From JAILEN01 sp036723975 (GTDB lineage Bacteria; Bacillota; Clostridia; Lachnospirales; Lachnospiraceae): a DNA stretch of 64,000 nucleotides. The notes under the pieces were generated by a model. The model made no database searches and was not told where the DNA came from. It saw nothing but the letters and a program-made list of their open reading frames with translations. Location: positions 1-64,000 of the forward strand of contig DAIMGJ010000003.1 in the NCBI GenBank assembly GCA_036723975.1, written 5' to 3'. Below are positions 42,577 to 51,230 of the stretch, one piece after another. Made by a program: the position numbers and the translations under genes. How positions within the stretch are numbered: position 1 is the first letter of the stretch; each line of letters starts with the position of its first letter.

Positions 42577-43596
42577 ATGATAACAATTAGTTTATGCATG
42601 ATAGTAAAAGATGAGGCAGCAGTGTTGGATCGTGCGCTTTCCAGCATGTCGGATTTGGTAGATGAAATCGTCATTGTAGATACCGGTTCCACCGACCGTA
42701 CAAAAGAAATTGCTGCAAAGTATACGGATAAGATTTATGACTTTCCATGGGTGGATGATTTTTCTCTGGCCAGAAACTTTGCATTTTCTCATTGTGTTTG
42801 CGATTATATTTATTCAGCGGATGCGGATGAAGTGTTGGATGATAAGAACAGAAAGCGATTTTGGGATTTAAAAAGTGTCTTGGTAAAGGACGTGGAAATC
42901 GTTCAGATGTGGTATGTGGAGCAGGGCATACAGACAGTGTTAAATGCAAAAAAAGAGTATCGTCCGAAGTTGTTTAAGCGCCTTCGTACCTTTACCTGGG
43001 TAGATCCCGTTCATGAAGTGGTTCGTACAGAACCGTTGGTATTTGATTCGGATATTGAAATTTTGCATATGCCCCAGGGAAATCACAGCACAAGAGATTT
43101 TCGCATCTTTGAACTTTCCTATGATACGGAGGGACGTCTTTCCAAGAGACTCTATGAAATGTATGTGCGGGAACTTTATAAATGGGGAGATTTGGAATCC
43201 CTTTCCAAAGGAACCAGAATTCTAAAAACCGTTATGGAAAACGAAGAACTGGATACACCGTTGTTTATTGATTTTTGTACAGTAATTGCAAAAACCATGC
43301 GTTTACTGGGAAATGAAACCAAGTTTTTAAAATACGCTATGAAGGTGGTATCTCTTGGGACCAACGCAGAAATCTGTAAGGAACTGGGGGATTACTATAT
43401 GTCAAAGGAAGATGTTCCGGAGGCTGCCAATTGGTATTACAATGCCATTCATGAAACGGAAGCAACCATGGATATCTATGTAAAAGGAAAGGCAACTATG
43501 GTGGCTCTTTCCGATTGTTACGAAAAATTAAATCAGGGCGATCTGTCTGCGTATTACTTGACGGAAGCAGGAAAGTGGCAGGTTCCGGAAGAATAA
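42577..43596 (+). CDS. Glycosyltransferase family 2 with TPR-like C-terminus
   Basis: The 339-residue protein begins MITISLCMIVKDEAAVLDRALSS and has the nucleotide site VDTGSTDRT and the metal motif YIYSADADEVLDD. These features match the SunS-like branch of GT2 enzymes, some of which glycosylate proteins or peptides. The second half is helical and TPR-like (residues about 215-330). The ribosome site AGGAGG is good. It is not in an operon with another sugar gene. Confidence 0.85.
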   Translation: MITISLCMIVKDEAAVLDRALSSMSDLVDEIVIVDTGSTDRTKEIAAKYTDKIYDFPWVDDFSLARNFAFSHCVCDYIYSADADEVLDDKNRKRFWDLKSVLVKDVEIVQMWYVEQGIQTVLNAKKEYRPKLFKRLRTFTWVDPVHEVVRTEPLVFDSDIEILHMPQGNHSTRDFRIFELSYDTEGRLSKRLYEMYVRELYKWGDLESLSKGTRILKTVMENEELDTPLFIDFCTVIAKTMRLLGNETKFLKYAMKVVSLGTNAEICKELGDYYMSKEDVPEAANWYYNAIHETEATMDIYVKGKATMVALSDCYEKLNQGDLSAYYLTEAGKWQVPEE

Positions 43597-43692
43597 TGCA
43601 CACACCTTGAAATATGGGGCAAAAGGTGCTATGCTCATACTATGTTTAAAATTTAACAAAGTATGATGCTTTGTGCTTTTTAGGAGGCAGGT

Positions 43693-45033
43693 ATGAACTA
43701 CGAAGAGGAATATCGAAAGAAATTAAAGACTGCAGACGAAGCGGTAAAGGTTGTGCAGTCCGGAGATTGGGTGGATTACGGTTGGTGCGTGAACACGCCG
43801 GAGGCATTGGACAAAGCCTTGGCAAAGCGTACCGATGAATTAAAGGATATTAAAGTTCGCGGAGGAATCTTATTCCATAAGCCGGCGATTTTTGAACGGG
43901 AAGATGCAGGGGAACATTTTTGCTGGAACTCCTGGCATATGTCCGGTGTAGAGCGAAAGATGATCAATGAAGGCTATGCGTACTATGCGCCGATTCGTTA
44001 TTCGGAGCTTCCAAAATATTATCGCACCAGCATTGAGCCTTCCGATGTATTTATGTGCCAGGTGGCACCCATGGATCAACATGGTTACTTTAACTTCGGA
44101 CCATCTGCTTCCCATTTAATGGCTGCTTGTGAAGGCGCAAAGCACATTATTGTAGAAGTAAATAAGAACATGCCGCGCTGCTTAGGCGGATTTGAATCAG
44201 AGATTCATATTTCTCAGGTGGAGGCCATTGTAGAAGGGGATAATCCGGCTTTGGGACAGCTTCCGCCTGCAGGGGAAGCCACGGAGATTGATAAGAAGGT
44301 TGCGGAAATGATTGTGGCACAGATTCCGGATGGCGCCTGCTTACAGCTTGGTATCGGAGGAATGCCAAATGCAGTTGGCTCTTTGATTGCACAAAGTGAT
44401 TTAAAGGACTTAGGCGTTCATACCGAGATGTATGTGGATGCCTTTGTTGATATCGCAAAGGCCGGAAAGATTACCGGTGCAAGAAAGAACATCGATCGTT
44501 TCCGTCAGACCTATGCCTTTGGAGCAGGAAGTCAAAAGCTTTACGATTACTTAGATGACAATCCGCAGTGCATGAGCGCTCCGGTGGATTATACCAATGA
44601 CTTAAAAGTGATTTCTTCCATTGATAAATTCATTTCCATCAATAATGCGGTAGATGTGGATTTGTATGGACAAGTAAATGCCGAATCAGCCGGAACCAAA
44701 CACATTTCCGGTGCCGGCGGTCAGATGGATTTTGTTATGGGTGCGTATGCTTCAGAGGGAGGAAAGAGTTTTATCTGCTTATCCTCTACCTTTAAAGCAA
44801 AGGACGGCAGCATACAGTCCCGTATTCGCCCGACGTTAGCAAACGGTTCTGTCGTAACCGACACAAGACCTCAGGTACACTATCTTGTAACCGAATACGG
44901 TATGGTAAATCTGAAAGGCTCTTCTGCTTGGGAAAGAGCAGAAAAGATTATTTCCGTTGCGCATCCGGATTTCAGAGATGAGCTTATAAAAGAAGCCGAA
45001 GCAATGCATATCTGGAGAAAATCAAATAAATAA
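43693..45033 (+). CDS. but: Butyryl-CoA:acetate CoA-transferase
   Basis: The 446-residue family I CoA-transferase moves CoA from butyryl-CoA to acetate, the last step of butyrate formation in many gut Clostridia. Seen: GGILFHKPAIFEREDAGEHF, QLGIGGMPNAVGSLIAQSDL, the catalytic glutamate in HTEMYVDAFVDI, SGAGGQMDFVMGA and RPTLANGSVVTDTRP. It starts after TTTTAGGAGG. Close relatives include 4-hydroxybutyrate and acetyl-CoA transferases, but the motif set favours butyryl-CoA:acetate. Confidence 0.87.
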   Translation: MNYEEEYRKKLKTADEAVKVVQSGDWVDYGWCVNTPEALDKALAKRTDELKDIKVRGGILFHKPAIFEREDAGEHFCWNSWHMSGVERKMINEGYAYYAPIRYSELPKYYRTSIEPSDVFMCQVAPMDQHGYFNFGPSASHLMAACEGAKHIIVEVNKNMPRCLGGFESEIHISQVEAIVEGDNPALGQLPPAGEATEIDKKVAEMIVAQIPDGACLQLGIGGMPNAVGSLIAQSDLKDLGVHTEMYVDAFVDIAKAGKITGARKNIDRFRQTYAFGAGSQKLYDYLDDNPQCMSAPVDYTNDLKVISSIDKFISINNAVDVDLYGQVNAESAGTKHISGAGGQMDFVMGAYASEGGKSFICLSSTFKAKDGSIQSRIRPTLANGSVVTDTRPQVHYLVTEYGMVNLKGSSAWERAEKIISVAHPDFRDELIKEAEAMHIWRKSNK

Positions 45034-45042
45034 GACATCTAA

Positions 45043-45104
45043 GAGGACGGTTTTTCCGTCCTCCTTTTTTGTGACAAGGGGACGGTTCTTCTGTCCCCTT
45101 TTTT
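45043..45104 (+). terminator. Two consecutive Rho-independent terminators after but
   Basis: Hairpin 1: GAGGACGG (45043-45050) / CCGTCCTC (45056-45063) with T-tract. Hairpin 2: AAGGGGAC (45076-45083) / GTCCCCTT (45093-45100) with T-tract and a GGTTCTTCT loop. The second resembles the prfB terminator and a stretch inside rlmD. Confidence 0.85.
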
Positions 45105-45143
45105 AGGAATACAAATACATTTCGCCCGTCGTTTTCACTTTTA

Positions 45144-45152
45144 TGATAAAAT
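45144..45152 (+). promoter_or_regulatory. Extended -10 promoter of rlmD, likely giving leaderless mRNA
   Basis: TGaTAAAAT with the hexamer at 45147-45152. The start site expected about 7 nt later coincides with ATG 45160, and no ribosome site exists upstream. Confidence 0.5.
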
Positions 45153-45159
45153 GTTTTCT

Positions 45160-46407
45160 ATGGAAAAGTGCAAGTATTGTAAAAAATGCGGCGGCTGTGA
45201 TTATCAGGGGTTGCCCTACGAAAAACAACTGGCAAAAAAACAGTCCTATATTGAAAATCTTTTAGCTCCCGTATTGTTAAAAAACGGATATAAGAAGGAA
45301 GAAGTAGCAAGACTCTTTCAGCCGATAATCGGTGCAGAGAATCCTTATCATTACCGTAATAAAGTTCACGGTGTTTTTGGTGTGGGACGAAATAAAAAAA
45401 CGATTTGCGGTATCTACGAAAAGAATTCTCATCATGTGGTAGATATTGAAAACTGCCAGATTGAAAATGAGACGGCAGTTAAAATGATACGTGGCATAAA
45501 GGATATGATGTCATCTTTTAAACTGGCACCTTACGACGAGGATTGTCGCACCGGTGTCATGCGACATGTGCTGATTCGAGTTGGAGAAAAGGTGACAGGG
45601 GACGGTCTTGTATCACCGGAATATATGGTAGTTTTGGTAACCGGTTCCAAAGAATTCCCGGGAAAGAAAAACTTTGTAAAAGAACTGGTAAAGCGCTATC
45701 CGAAAATCACAACCGTAGTTTGGAATATCAATGACAAAAAGACCAGCATGATTTTGGGAGAAAAAGAAGAGGTCCTTTACGGCAATGGATTTGTAACGGA
45801 CACGTTGTTTGATATGAACTATCATATTTCTTCCAAGTCTTTTTATCAGGTAAACAAAAGACAGACAGAAAAACTGTATCAAACAGCCATGGAGTTTGCA
45901 GGAGATTCTTCAGAACTGTTGCTGGATGCATATTGCGGCACCGGAACCATCGGTATGTCCATGGCACATCGGGCAAAGAAAGTCATCGGTGTGGAATTAA
46001 ACAAAGCAGCGGTAAAGGATGCGAAGCAAAATGCCAAAGAAAACGGCATAAAAAACATTGAATTTATTTGCGGTGATGCGGGAGAATATCTGTTAAAAGT
46101 GGCAAAAGAAAAAACTACTGTCGACGGAAGGACACAGTCTGTTAAAAAGATACCGGATGTAGTCATTATGGATCCGCCTCGCAGCGGCAGCAGTAAAGAT
46201 TTTTTAAACTCGTTATTGAAAATCAAACCTGAGCGTATCGTATATGTTTCCTGCGGACCGGAATCTTTAAAGCGGGATTTGGAATATCTGCTTCGCCCGA
46301 AGCACGGGAAGCGAATATATAAAGTGGAGCGTATCCAACCGATTGATATGTTCCCGATGACAAAACATGTTGAGACGGTGGTATTGATGTCAAAGAAAAA
46401 CAGTTAA
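45160..46407 (+). CDS. rlmD: 23S rRNA (uracil-5-)-methyltransferase, RumA/RlmD family
   Basis: About 415 residues. An N-terminal [4Fe-4S] site (CKYCKKCGGCDYQGLPYEKQ) is followed by a TRAM-less catalytic SAM domain with DAYCGTGTIGMSMAH, the motif VIMDPPRSGSS and the catalytic Cys in YVSCGPESLKRDL. It methylates a uridine of 23S rRNA. ATG 45160 is preferred over 45151, which overlaps the promoter. Two short insertions relative to relatives are seen (around GDGLVSPE and VDGRTQSV). Its 3' end (HVETVVLMS) is a known kind of integration site, and an AT-rich island follows. Confidence 0.85.
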   Translation: MEKCKYCKKCGGCDYQGLPYEKQLAKKQSYIENLLAPVLLKNGYKKEEVARLFQPIIGAENPYHYRNKVHGVFGVGRNKKTICGIYEKNSHHVVDIENCQIENETAVKMIRGIKDMMSSFKLAPYDEDCRTGVMRHVLIRVGEKVTGDGLVSPEYMVVLVTGSKEFPGKKNFVKELVKRYPKITTVVWNINDKKTSMILGEKEEVLYGNGFVTDTLFDMNYHISSKSFYQVNKRQTEKLYQTAMEFAGDSSELLLDAYCGTGTIGMSMAHRAKKVIGVELNKAAVKDAKQNAKENGIKNIEFICGDAGEYLLKVAKEKTTVDGRTQSVKKIPDVVIMDPPRSGSSKDFLNSLLKIKPERIVYVSCGPESLKRDLEYLLRPKHGKRIYKVERIQPIDMFPMTKHVETVVLMSKKNS

Positions 46408-46638
46408 AAGTGAACCCTGATATGTGCTGGAAATGTAGTAAATATCAGGGCTTTGAAATAGGTATCGTTATAATGTTTTAGAAAGATAGTGATAACAATA
46501 ATACAGTATCGGTGTTAATAGTACAGGGAAACTGGTCAACGAGCGAAAAAGAAGTGAAAGGGTTGACACGACACTTTGGGTGACAGAGAAAGTGCATACA
46601 ATTTAACGAAATAATATGAGTCTGAGAGGAGATAAAGT
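46408..46638. other. Junction sequence after rlmD with repeat unit A
   Basis: GTTAAAAGTGAACCC at the rlmD stop (46404-46418) recurs as GTTAAAAAGTGAACCC at 48043-48058. Further in, GGTATCGTTATAA.GTTT (about 46455-46475) resembles sequences at 48069-48090 and 48995-49015. A hairpin CACTTT/AAAGTG and GAGAGGAG (ribosome site) precede the next gene. No coding frame is recognised. Confidence 0.5.
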
Positions 46639-48015
46639 ATGGAAAATATAGTCAAAATTGAATTGGGATGTCCTTATAATAAACAGTCATTTGCGGGAGA
46701 TTTTGATTTAGGAGTAGAGATAAGTGGGATTAGCATAGACTGTCCATATTGTAAAACAAAGCATTATATTTCAGACGGAAAGGAAAAAACATTAGAAGAT
46801 TTAATAAGCGCTAATAAAGCCATACCGAAATATATCGATTACTGGAATTATGGTCCAGAAGAGATAAGTGGTAGAGTAGATATCAATGGTACATTTTTTA
46901 ATCATGATGTTATTTATTTTTCTGGTAAGCAGAATTGGATGGTTGAAAATCCTAGATATAAGGATCATATAAGAGTTAAAGGAATTAAAGGTGATAAGGT
47001 TAATAAAGGTGTTCCGTATCATGTCTTTTATAATGGAACAGAATATGTCCCAGCAAATGGTGGGATTTGTTTTAGTGCGAAACCTAGTGAAAAAGATATT
47101 ATTTTTTGTACTGGTATACGAATATCTGCAGATGGAAAGGCAATTGTTGTAAATGATATTAAGAGAGCAAGAATAAAAAAAGATAAAAATACAAATAAAC
47201 AAAAAGTATCAGAGTATAAAGGATCATGTGGAAAAAATATAACAAATGAACTGGGAGCCTCTATTTTCCCAGCTACATATTATTCATGGTTAATGAATAA
47301 TAAAAATGAGGCTACTGATGAAGGCGAAACCTTGGATTATAGCTTGAAATATACGGTAACGGATGGAACCCCATCATTAAGTATGACATTTACAAAGGCT
47401 AATTCAAAGTCTAATACTGACCAGATTTCTATTAATGGTGAAAAAATAACTGTTGGAACACTAAGTGTTTTGGCGGATAGATTAGGACATCAAACTGTCA
47501 CAAACAAGAAGCGAGGAAATGCAGCAGGTGTTCAGTGGTATCAACCAAAAGATTGGATGGATATAGCCGACTTAAAAAACAAAGCTATAAACATAACGAA
47601 TGCAGTATATATGTGGTGGGGAGTTAATTCAAAAAATCAAAATGATATTTATTTATATGTTGGGATTGTTGGAGCCAATAGTTCAACACACTCTGTGTTT
47701 GAGCGAATAACTGAAGAAATGACGAGTGGAATTGCAAATGATTTTGGCGTAACGATAAAACAGTTTCGCTATTCTATGCTTAAATCTTCTATAAACGAGG
47801 CTACGACAGAAATTTTAAAAACAGTAGAGATGCAGACCATTAATAACATATCATCTGTAATACAAGTTCATGGTAATGGTGGTGAAAGTATTATTCATCC
47901 TTTTTTGGGAAATATGCGTGGAGGATACAATGATTCAAATTTACAATTTACCCAAATTGGAAACGGAAAAAGAATAATACTGATAAATCGAGATGTTAGA
48001 TATCATCAGTCATGA
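46639..48015 (+). CDS. Unrecognised accessory protein, zinc-ribbon-like N-terminus, possible GIY-YIG-like C-terminal domain
   Basis: 458 residues, more AT-rich and Lys/Asn/Ile-rich than neighbouring genes, suggesting transfer. Two CPY pairs (CPYNKQ near residue 11 and CPYCKTKHY near 34) resemble a zinc ribbon. Near residues 315-345, AVYMWWGVN and IYLYVGIVG are spaced like the two strands of a GIY-YIG nuclease, followed by an Arg (VFERI) and a later Glu (EMQTINNI) that could be catalytic. This resemblance is weak and by eye only. A good ribosome site (GAGAGGAGAT) suggests expression. It lies in the island after rlmD; defence or mobile-element function is a guess. Confidence 0.55.
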   Translation: MENIVKIELGCPYNKQSFAGDFDLGVEISGISIDCPYCKTKHYISDGKEKTLEDLISANKAIPKYIDYWNYGPEEISGRVDINGTFFNHDVIYFSGKQNWMVENPRYKDHIRVKGIKGDKVNKGVPYHVFYNGTEYVPANGGICFSAKPSEKDIIFCTGIRISADGKAIVVNDIKRARIKKDKNTNKQKVSEYKGSCGKNITNELGASIFPATYYSWLMNNKNEATDEGETLDYSLKYTVTDGTPSLSMTFTKANSKSNTDQISINGEKITVGTLSVLADRLGHQTVTNKKRGNAAGVQWYQPKDWMDIADLKNKAINITNAVYMWWGVNSKNQNDIYLYVGIVGANSSTHSVFERITEEMTSGIANDFGVTIKQFRYSMLKSSINEATTEILKTVEMQTINNISSVIQVHGNGGESIIHPFLGNMRGGYNDSNLQFTQIGNGKRIILINRDVRYHQS

Positions 48016-48028
48016 TAATGATGTTTAG

Positions 48029-48181
48029 GATTATATATTACCGTTAAAAAGTGAACCCACCTTAAAGGGTTATCGTTATAAGGTTTCTGTGGACCAGTTT
48101 CCTATAACGGTTAAAGTGGTAGACGTATATGATGTTCACTCAACCCATATAGAGACGGTAGTTTTGATGTCTGAGGTGTAG
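48029..48181 (+). pseudogene. Relic of an rlmD-like 3' end (repeat unit B)
   Basis: An open frame of 50 codons without a start ends in KVVDVYDVHSTHIETVVLMSEV and TAG, matching the C-terminal signature of RlmD (here HVETVVLMS at 46370-46396; 17 of 20 bases agree over GAGACGGT..TTGATGTC). Upstream of it an imperfect inverted repeat CGTTATAAGG (about 48074-48083) / CCTATAACGG (about 48101-48110) is present. It is probably a scar of an element that integrated into rlmD or a paralogue. Confidence 0.55.
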
Positions 48182-48215
48182 TGTCGAGACAGGGTGAAGA
48201 GAGAGGATAAAAGCG

Positions 48216-48976
48216 ATGGATGTTAATAAGAGTTATCTTCGTGATGTTTATTCTATGGAAGAAATAGAGGATATTTTTAACGCAGAATTTCATAATGATA
48301 TAAATCGGAAACAACGTACGGTAAATGGGATAAATTATAGAGATCCCGATTATAACTGTGGCAGATTATATGATGATGCGAATAATATATTTTTCAAAGG
48401 GGAACTAATGAAAGATTTTGATCCATATGATAAAGGACAGATTGTACTCTTGCAAGATGATTATAGGCTTACAACCGATTATATCGGGCCATCCTTAACC
48501 TCTATGAAACGAGCAGGGATTACAGATAGGGATGCATGGGAGTGCACTATCGAATGTAGAACATTAGGGGGACATTTAGTTTGGCCTCGTTTAAAGAATG
48601 GGATTAATCCTTCTAAAGCGGCTAGTGGGAATAAGGGATATGGGATCTCAGACAGGATTGATATTGCCCTATACGAGATAAAATGTGTTTTGGATGAAAA
48701 TTTAGAGTCTCCTACACATAATAAAACATTAAGAANNNNNNNNNNAATTCTATAATGCGTGAAGAAAATATGAAATGGTTTAATGGAATATCATTTCATC
48801 AATTTTGTGTAGATTTTTATTTGTTGGGATCATTTGTTGACGAGAACAATGAAATAATATGGCTTTCAGATCCTGAGCTGGGAAAATTAAATGTGGAAGT
48901 TATGAAGCGTTATATGAAGAATAATAAAGAAGCGATTGAAAAACGAAATAATAATATTATGAGTATTAATAAATAA
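48216..48976 (+). CDS. Unrecognised accessory protein interrupted by an assembly gap
   Basis: The 5' part (from MDVNKSYLRDVYSMEEIEDIFNAEF) reads 173 codons to the N run. After the gap, another frame continues as NSIMREENMKWFNGISFHQF and ends at 48976. Since the N count is probably arbitrary, both are likely one protein of about 250 residues. It is soluble, acidic and rich in aromatic residues (NCGRLYDDANNIFFKGE, GGHLVWPR). I cannot name a family with confidence. AT-rich composition and position in the rlmD island mark it as accessory. The ribosome site is GAGAGGATAAAAGCG. Confidence 0.5.
48736..48745. other. Assembly gap (10 N)
   Basis: Ten undetermined bases; the true length is unknown. The reading frame on either side cannot be joined with exactly ten bases. 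Confidence 1.
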
Positions 48977-49184
48977 ATGTGGGTTCAAAATCGTAGCTAT
49001 CGTTACAAGATTTCGTGGATGTGTTCCCATTAACGTGCGAATCCGATGGCATTCATTTTGTCGCTTTTCACCATACAGAAATTTGTTTGAAACTTGTGAA
49101 AGCGTAAAAAATATATTACGCCTTTCGGATATACGGAAGGTTCGGTTTTAATAAATGACAAAGCTTTGCTGAGAGGAAGAAAAT
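48977..49184. other. Right boundary of the accessory island, repeat unit C
   Basis: GTGGGTTCAAAA and TATCGTTACAAGATTTCGTGG (about 48984-49018), then TTCCCATTAACG, resemble unit B (TATCGTTATAAGGTTTCTGTGG..TTTCCTATAACG). The pattern of one unit after each accessory gene suggests a cassette-like organisation. Beyond about 49040 the sequence looks like normal chromosome leading to the HD-GYP gene (ribosome site AGAGGAAG). Confidence 0.45.
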
Positions 49185-50897
49185 ATGATTCAATTATTCT
49201 ATGGGGGACTGTTTTTTGCGGCACTTCTGCTTACCGCTATTTATATTACAATTTGGCACAGTCATTTTGATCTAAATATTACGCTGGTGTTTATTTTTGT
49301 GCCGATTGCATGCTTGGGCTATTTCTTGTTTAGTCTTTCGACGAATTTAAAAGAGGCTCTTATTTGTCAAAAAATGATTTACATCGGCGGTTGCTATTTA
49401 TCTCTCTTTATTTTCCTTAGTATTTTGGATATTTGCAAGGTTGCGGTTTCTAAATGGCTACGGCTGATATTATATATCGGCTGTACGATAATTTACGGCT
49501 CTGTTTTAACCATAGGATATGCCCCCTATTATTACAAAGAGGTATCTTTTTTGTGTGCAGGCGATTTGCCGCTTCTAAAAAAAACCTATGGCCCCATGCA
49601 TCTGGTGTATTACATTTCTTTGATTGCTTTCTTCTTTGCGGGACTTGTAGTGATTTATCGTTCTTGGAAAAAGAAACGTCAGATTCCCCGAAGTATTTTG
49701 CTTTTGTTTGTACTTCCGGAGTCTTTAAGTGTGCTGACATTTTTGGCAGGACGAATGTTTCATTCATCGGTGGATGTTTATCCGATTGCGTATGTATTGG
49801 CTCTGGTGGTGTATTTGATTATCGTAAATCGATTGAGCCTTTACAATGTCAATGAGACGGTGATTGATTCTATGGTGCGTGGCAGAGAAATCGGATATGC
49901 GTCATTTGACTTTAAATATCGGTTTTTGGGTAGCAATGAAACTGCGCGAGAACTGGTTCCACAACTGGGAAAACTGGCAGTGGATGATCGCCTGGGGGAT
50001 ACGCCCTCAGAAAAGAGAATCGTGCACTATTTGGATAGTTTCCAAAAAAATAATGCGAATAATACTTTTGTCCATACCATAAATAGATTGGACGGAACCG
50101 AAGAGCGTATCTTTAATGTCAATGTAAACTATCTTTACAACGGCAGCAGAAAATACGGCTATATCATCACTTATACCGATGATACGGCAAATAAAAAGTA
50201 CATTCAGCTCTTGGATTCCTATAACGAAAAATTGCAGTCCGAAGTGGAACAAAAGACAGAACATATCGTACAGATGCACGACAATCTGATTCTGTCTTTG
50301 GCGATGATGGTAGAAAGCCGAGATAACTCTACCGGCGGTCATATCACAAGAACCAGTGAAGGGGTTCGTATTTTGATTGATGCCATAAAAGAAGAAGGAA
50401 CGTTGGATTTATCAGAGGAGTTCTGTAGGGATGTGATTAAGGCGGCACCGATGCATGACTTGGGTAAAATTGCCGTAGATGATGCCATACTTCGAAAACC
50501 CGGAAAGTTTACGGATGAAGAATATGAAAAAATGAAGCAGCATCCGGCAGAGGGAGCAAAGGTTATTCACAAGATTTTACTCCACACGGATGATGAGTCT
50601 TTTAAGAGTGTAGCGGAAAATGTGGCCCACTATCATCATGAGCGCTGGGACGGAAAAGGGTACCCGGAAGGACTCGCAGGAGAGAGGATACCTTTGGAGG
50701 CACGAATTATGGCAGTGGCGGATGTGTATGATGCACTGGTAAGTAAGCGTGTCTATAAGGAGGCTTTTGATTTTGAAAAAGCAAATGCCATTATCTTAGA
50801 GGGTATGGGAAGTCAGTTCGATCCGTCTTTAAAAGAGGTATATGAAAAGGCTCGTCCAAGACTCGAAGCCTTCTACCAAAAAGAAGCTACAAGTTAA
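49185..50897 (+). CDS. Membrane HD-GYP protein (probable cyclic-di-GMP phosphodiesterase)
   Basis: 570 residues: seven N-terminal membrane helices (about 1-215, histidine-kinase-N-7TM type), a PAS-like sensor (about 225-340), a short coiled coil, then an HD-GYP domain (about 355-560). Catalytic features: MHDLGKIAVDD (His424-Asp425), HHERWDGKGYPEGL (the GYP motif) and VADVYDALVSKRVYK. It should hydrolyse c-di-GMP in response to a membrane or extracellular signal. The large repeat protein encoded next may be an output, but there is a separate promoter between them. Confidence 0.9.
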   Translation: MIQLFYGGLFFAALLLTAIYITIWHSHFDLNITLVFIFVPIACLGYFLFSLSTNLKEALICQKMIYIGGCYLSLFIFLSILDICKVAVSKWLRLILYIGCTIIYGSVLTIGYAPYYYKEVSFLCAGDLPLLKKTYGPMHLVYYISLIAFFFAGLVVIYRSWKKKRQIPRSILLLFVLPESLSVLTFLAGRMFHSSVDVYPIAYVLALVVYLIIVNRLSLYNVNETVIDSMVRGREIGYASFDFKYRFLGSNETARELVPQLGKLAVDDRLGDTPSEKRIVHYLDSFQKNNANNTFVHTINRLDGTEERIFNVNVNYLYNGSRKYGYIITYTDDTANKKYIQLLDSYNEKLQSEVEQKTEHIVQMHDNLILSLAMMVESRDNSTGGHITRTSEGVRILIDAIKEEGTLDLSEEFCRDVIKAAPMHDLGKIAVDDAILRKPGKFTDEEYEKMKQHPAEGAKVIHKILLHTDDESFKSVAENVAHYHHERWDGKGYPEGLAGERIPLEARIMAVADVYDALVSKRVYKEAFDFEKANAIILEGMGSQFDPSLKEVYEKARPRLEAFYQKEATS

Positions 50898-51018
50898 TGG
50901 ACATTTCTTTTATAAGTGTTTACGAAAATGTTATTGTGATTTTCGACAAGTTGGAAACTGCATTTTTGTAAATAGTTTCCAAAATTTGTTAAAAATACCA
51001 AAAAATGCGAAAAAACGT

Positions 51019-51230
51019 TTTACAAGTTAGGAAAATTATTATATAAGTAAGGATGGAGAGTGTGGGGAAGAGCGGTCCCTACATTTTCCGTATATACTCT
51101 GGAGAAAGAGTACAGATAATAAGGAGGTGTCGATATTACTGTAAAGTAATCCTTTTTCATCATTTCACTTCGAGCATTAATATGAATCTTTTTATCAAAA
51201 GAAGACTTATGATTCATGGGAGGATTACAA
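51019..51230 (+). promoter_or_regulatory. Promoter and 180-nt structured leader of the repeat protein
   Basis: TTTACA (51019-51024), 17 bp, TATAAG (51042-51047). The leader contains the hairpin TACTCT-ggagaa-AGAGTA, a stretch GGGAagagcggTCCC, ATTAC/GTAAT and an internal AAGGAGGTG near 51120 not followed by a long frame. It does not match the c-di-GMP riboswitch motifs I know. GGGAGG before ATG 51231 is the likely ribosome site. The rest of the gap from 50898 is AT-rich without visible genes. Confidence 0.5.

Noticed and set aside
48755..48976. Separate gene starting after the N gap
   Set aside because: There is no ribosome site, and the frame opens directly from the gap (NSIMREEN). It is more likely the 3' part of the gene at 48216.
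51048..51230. c-di-GMP riboswitch before the repeat protein
   Set aside because: The GEMM-I core sequences and the class II pseudoknot pattern could not be found; only generic hairpins are visible.
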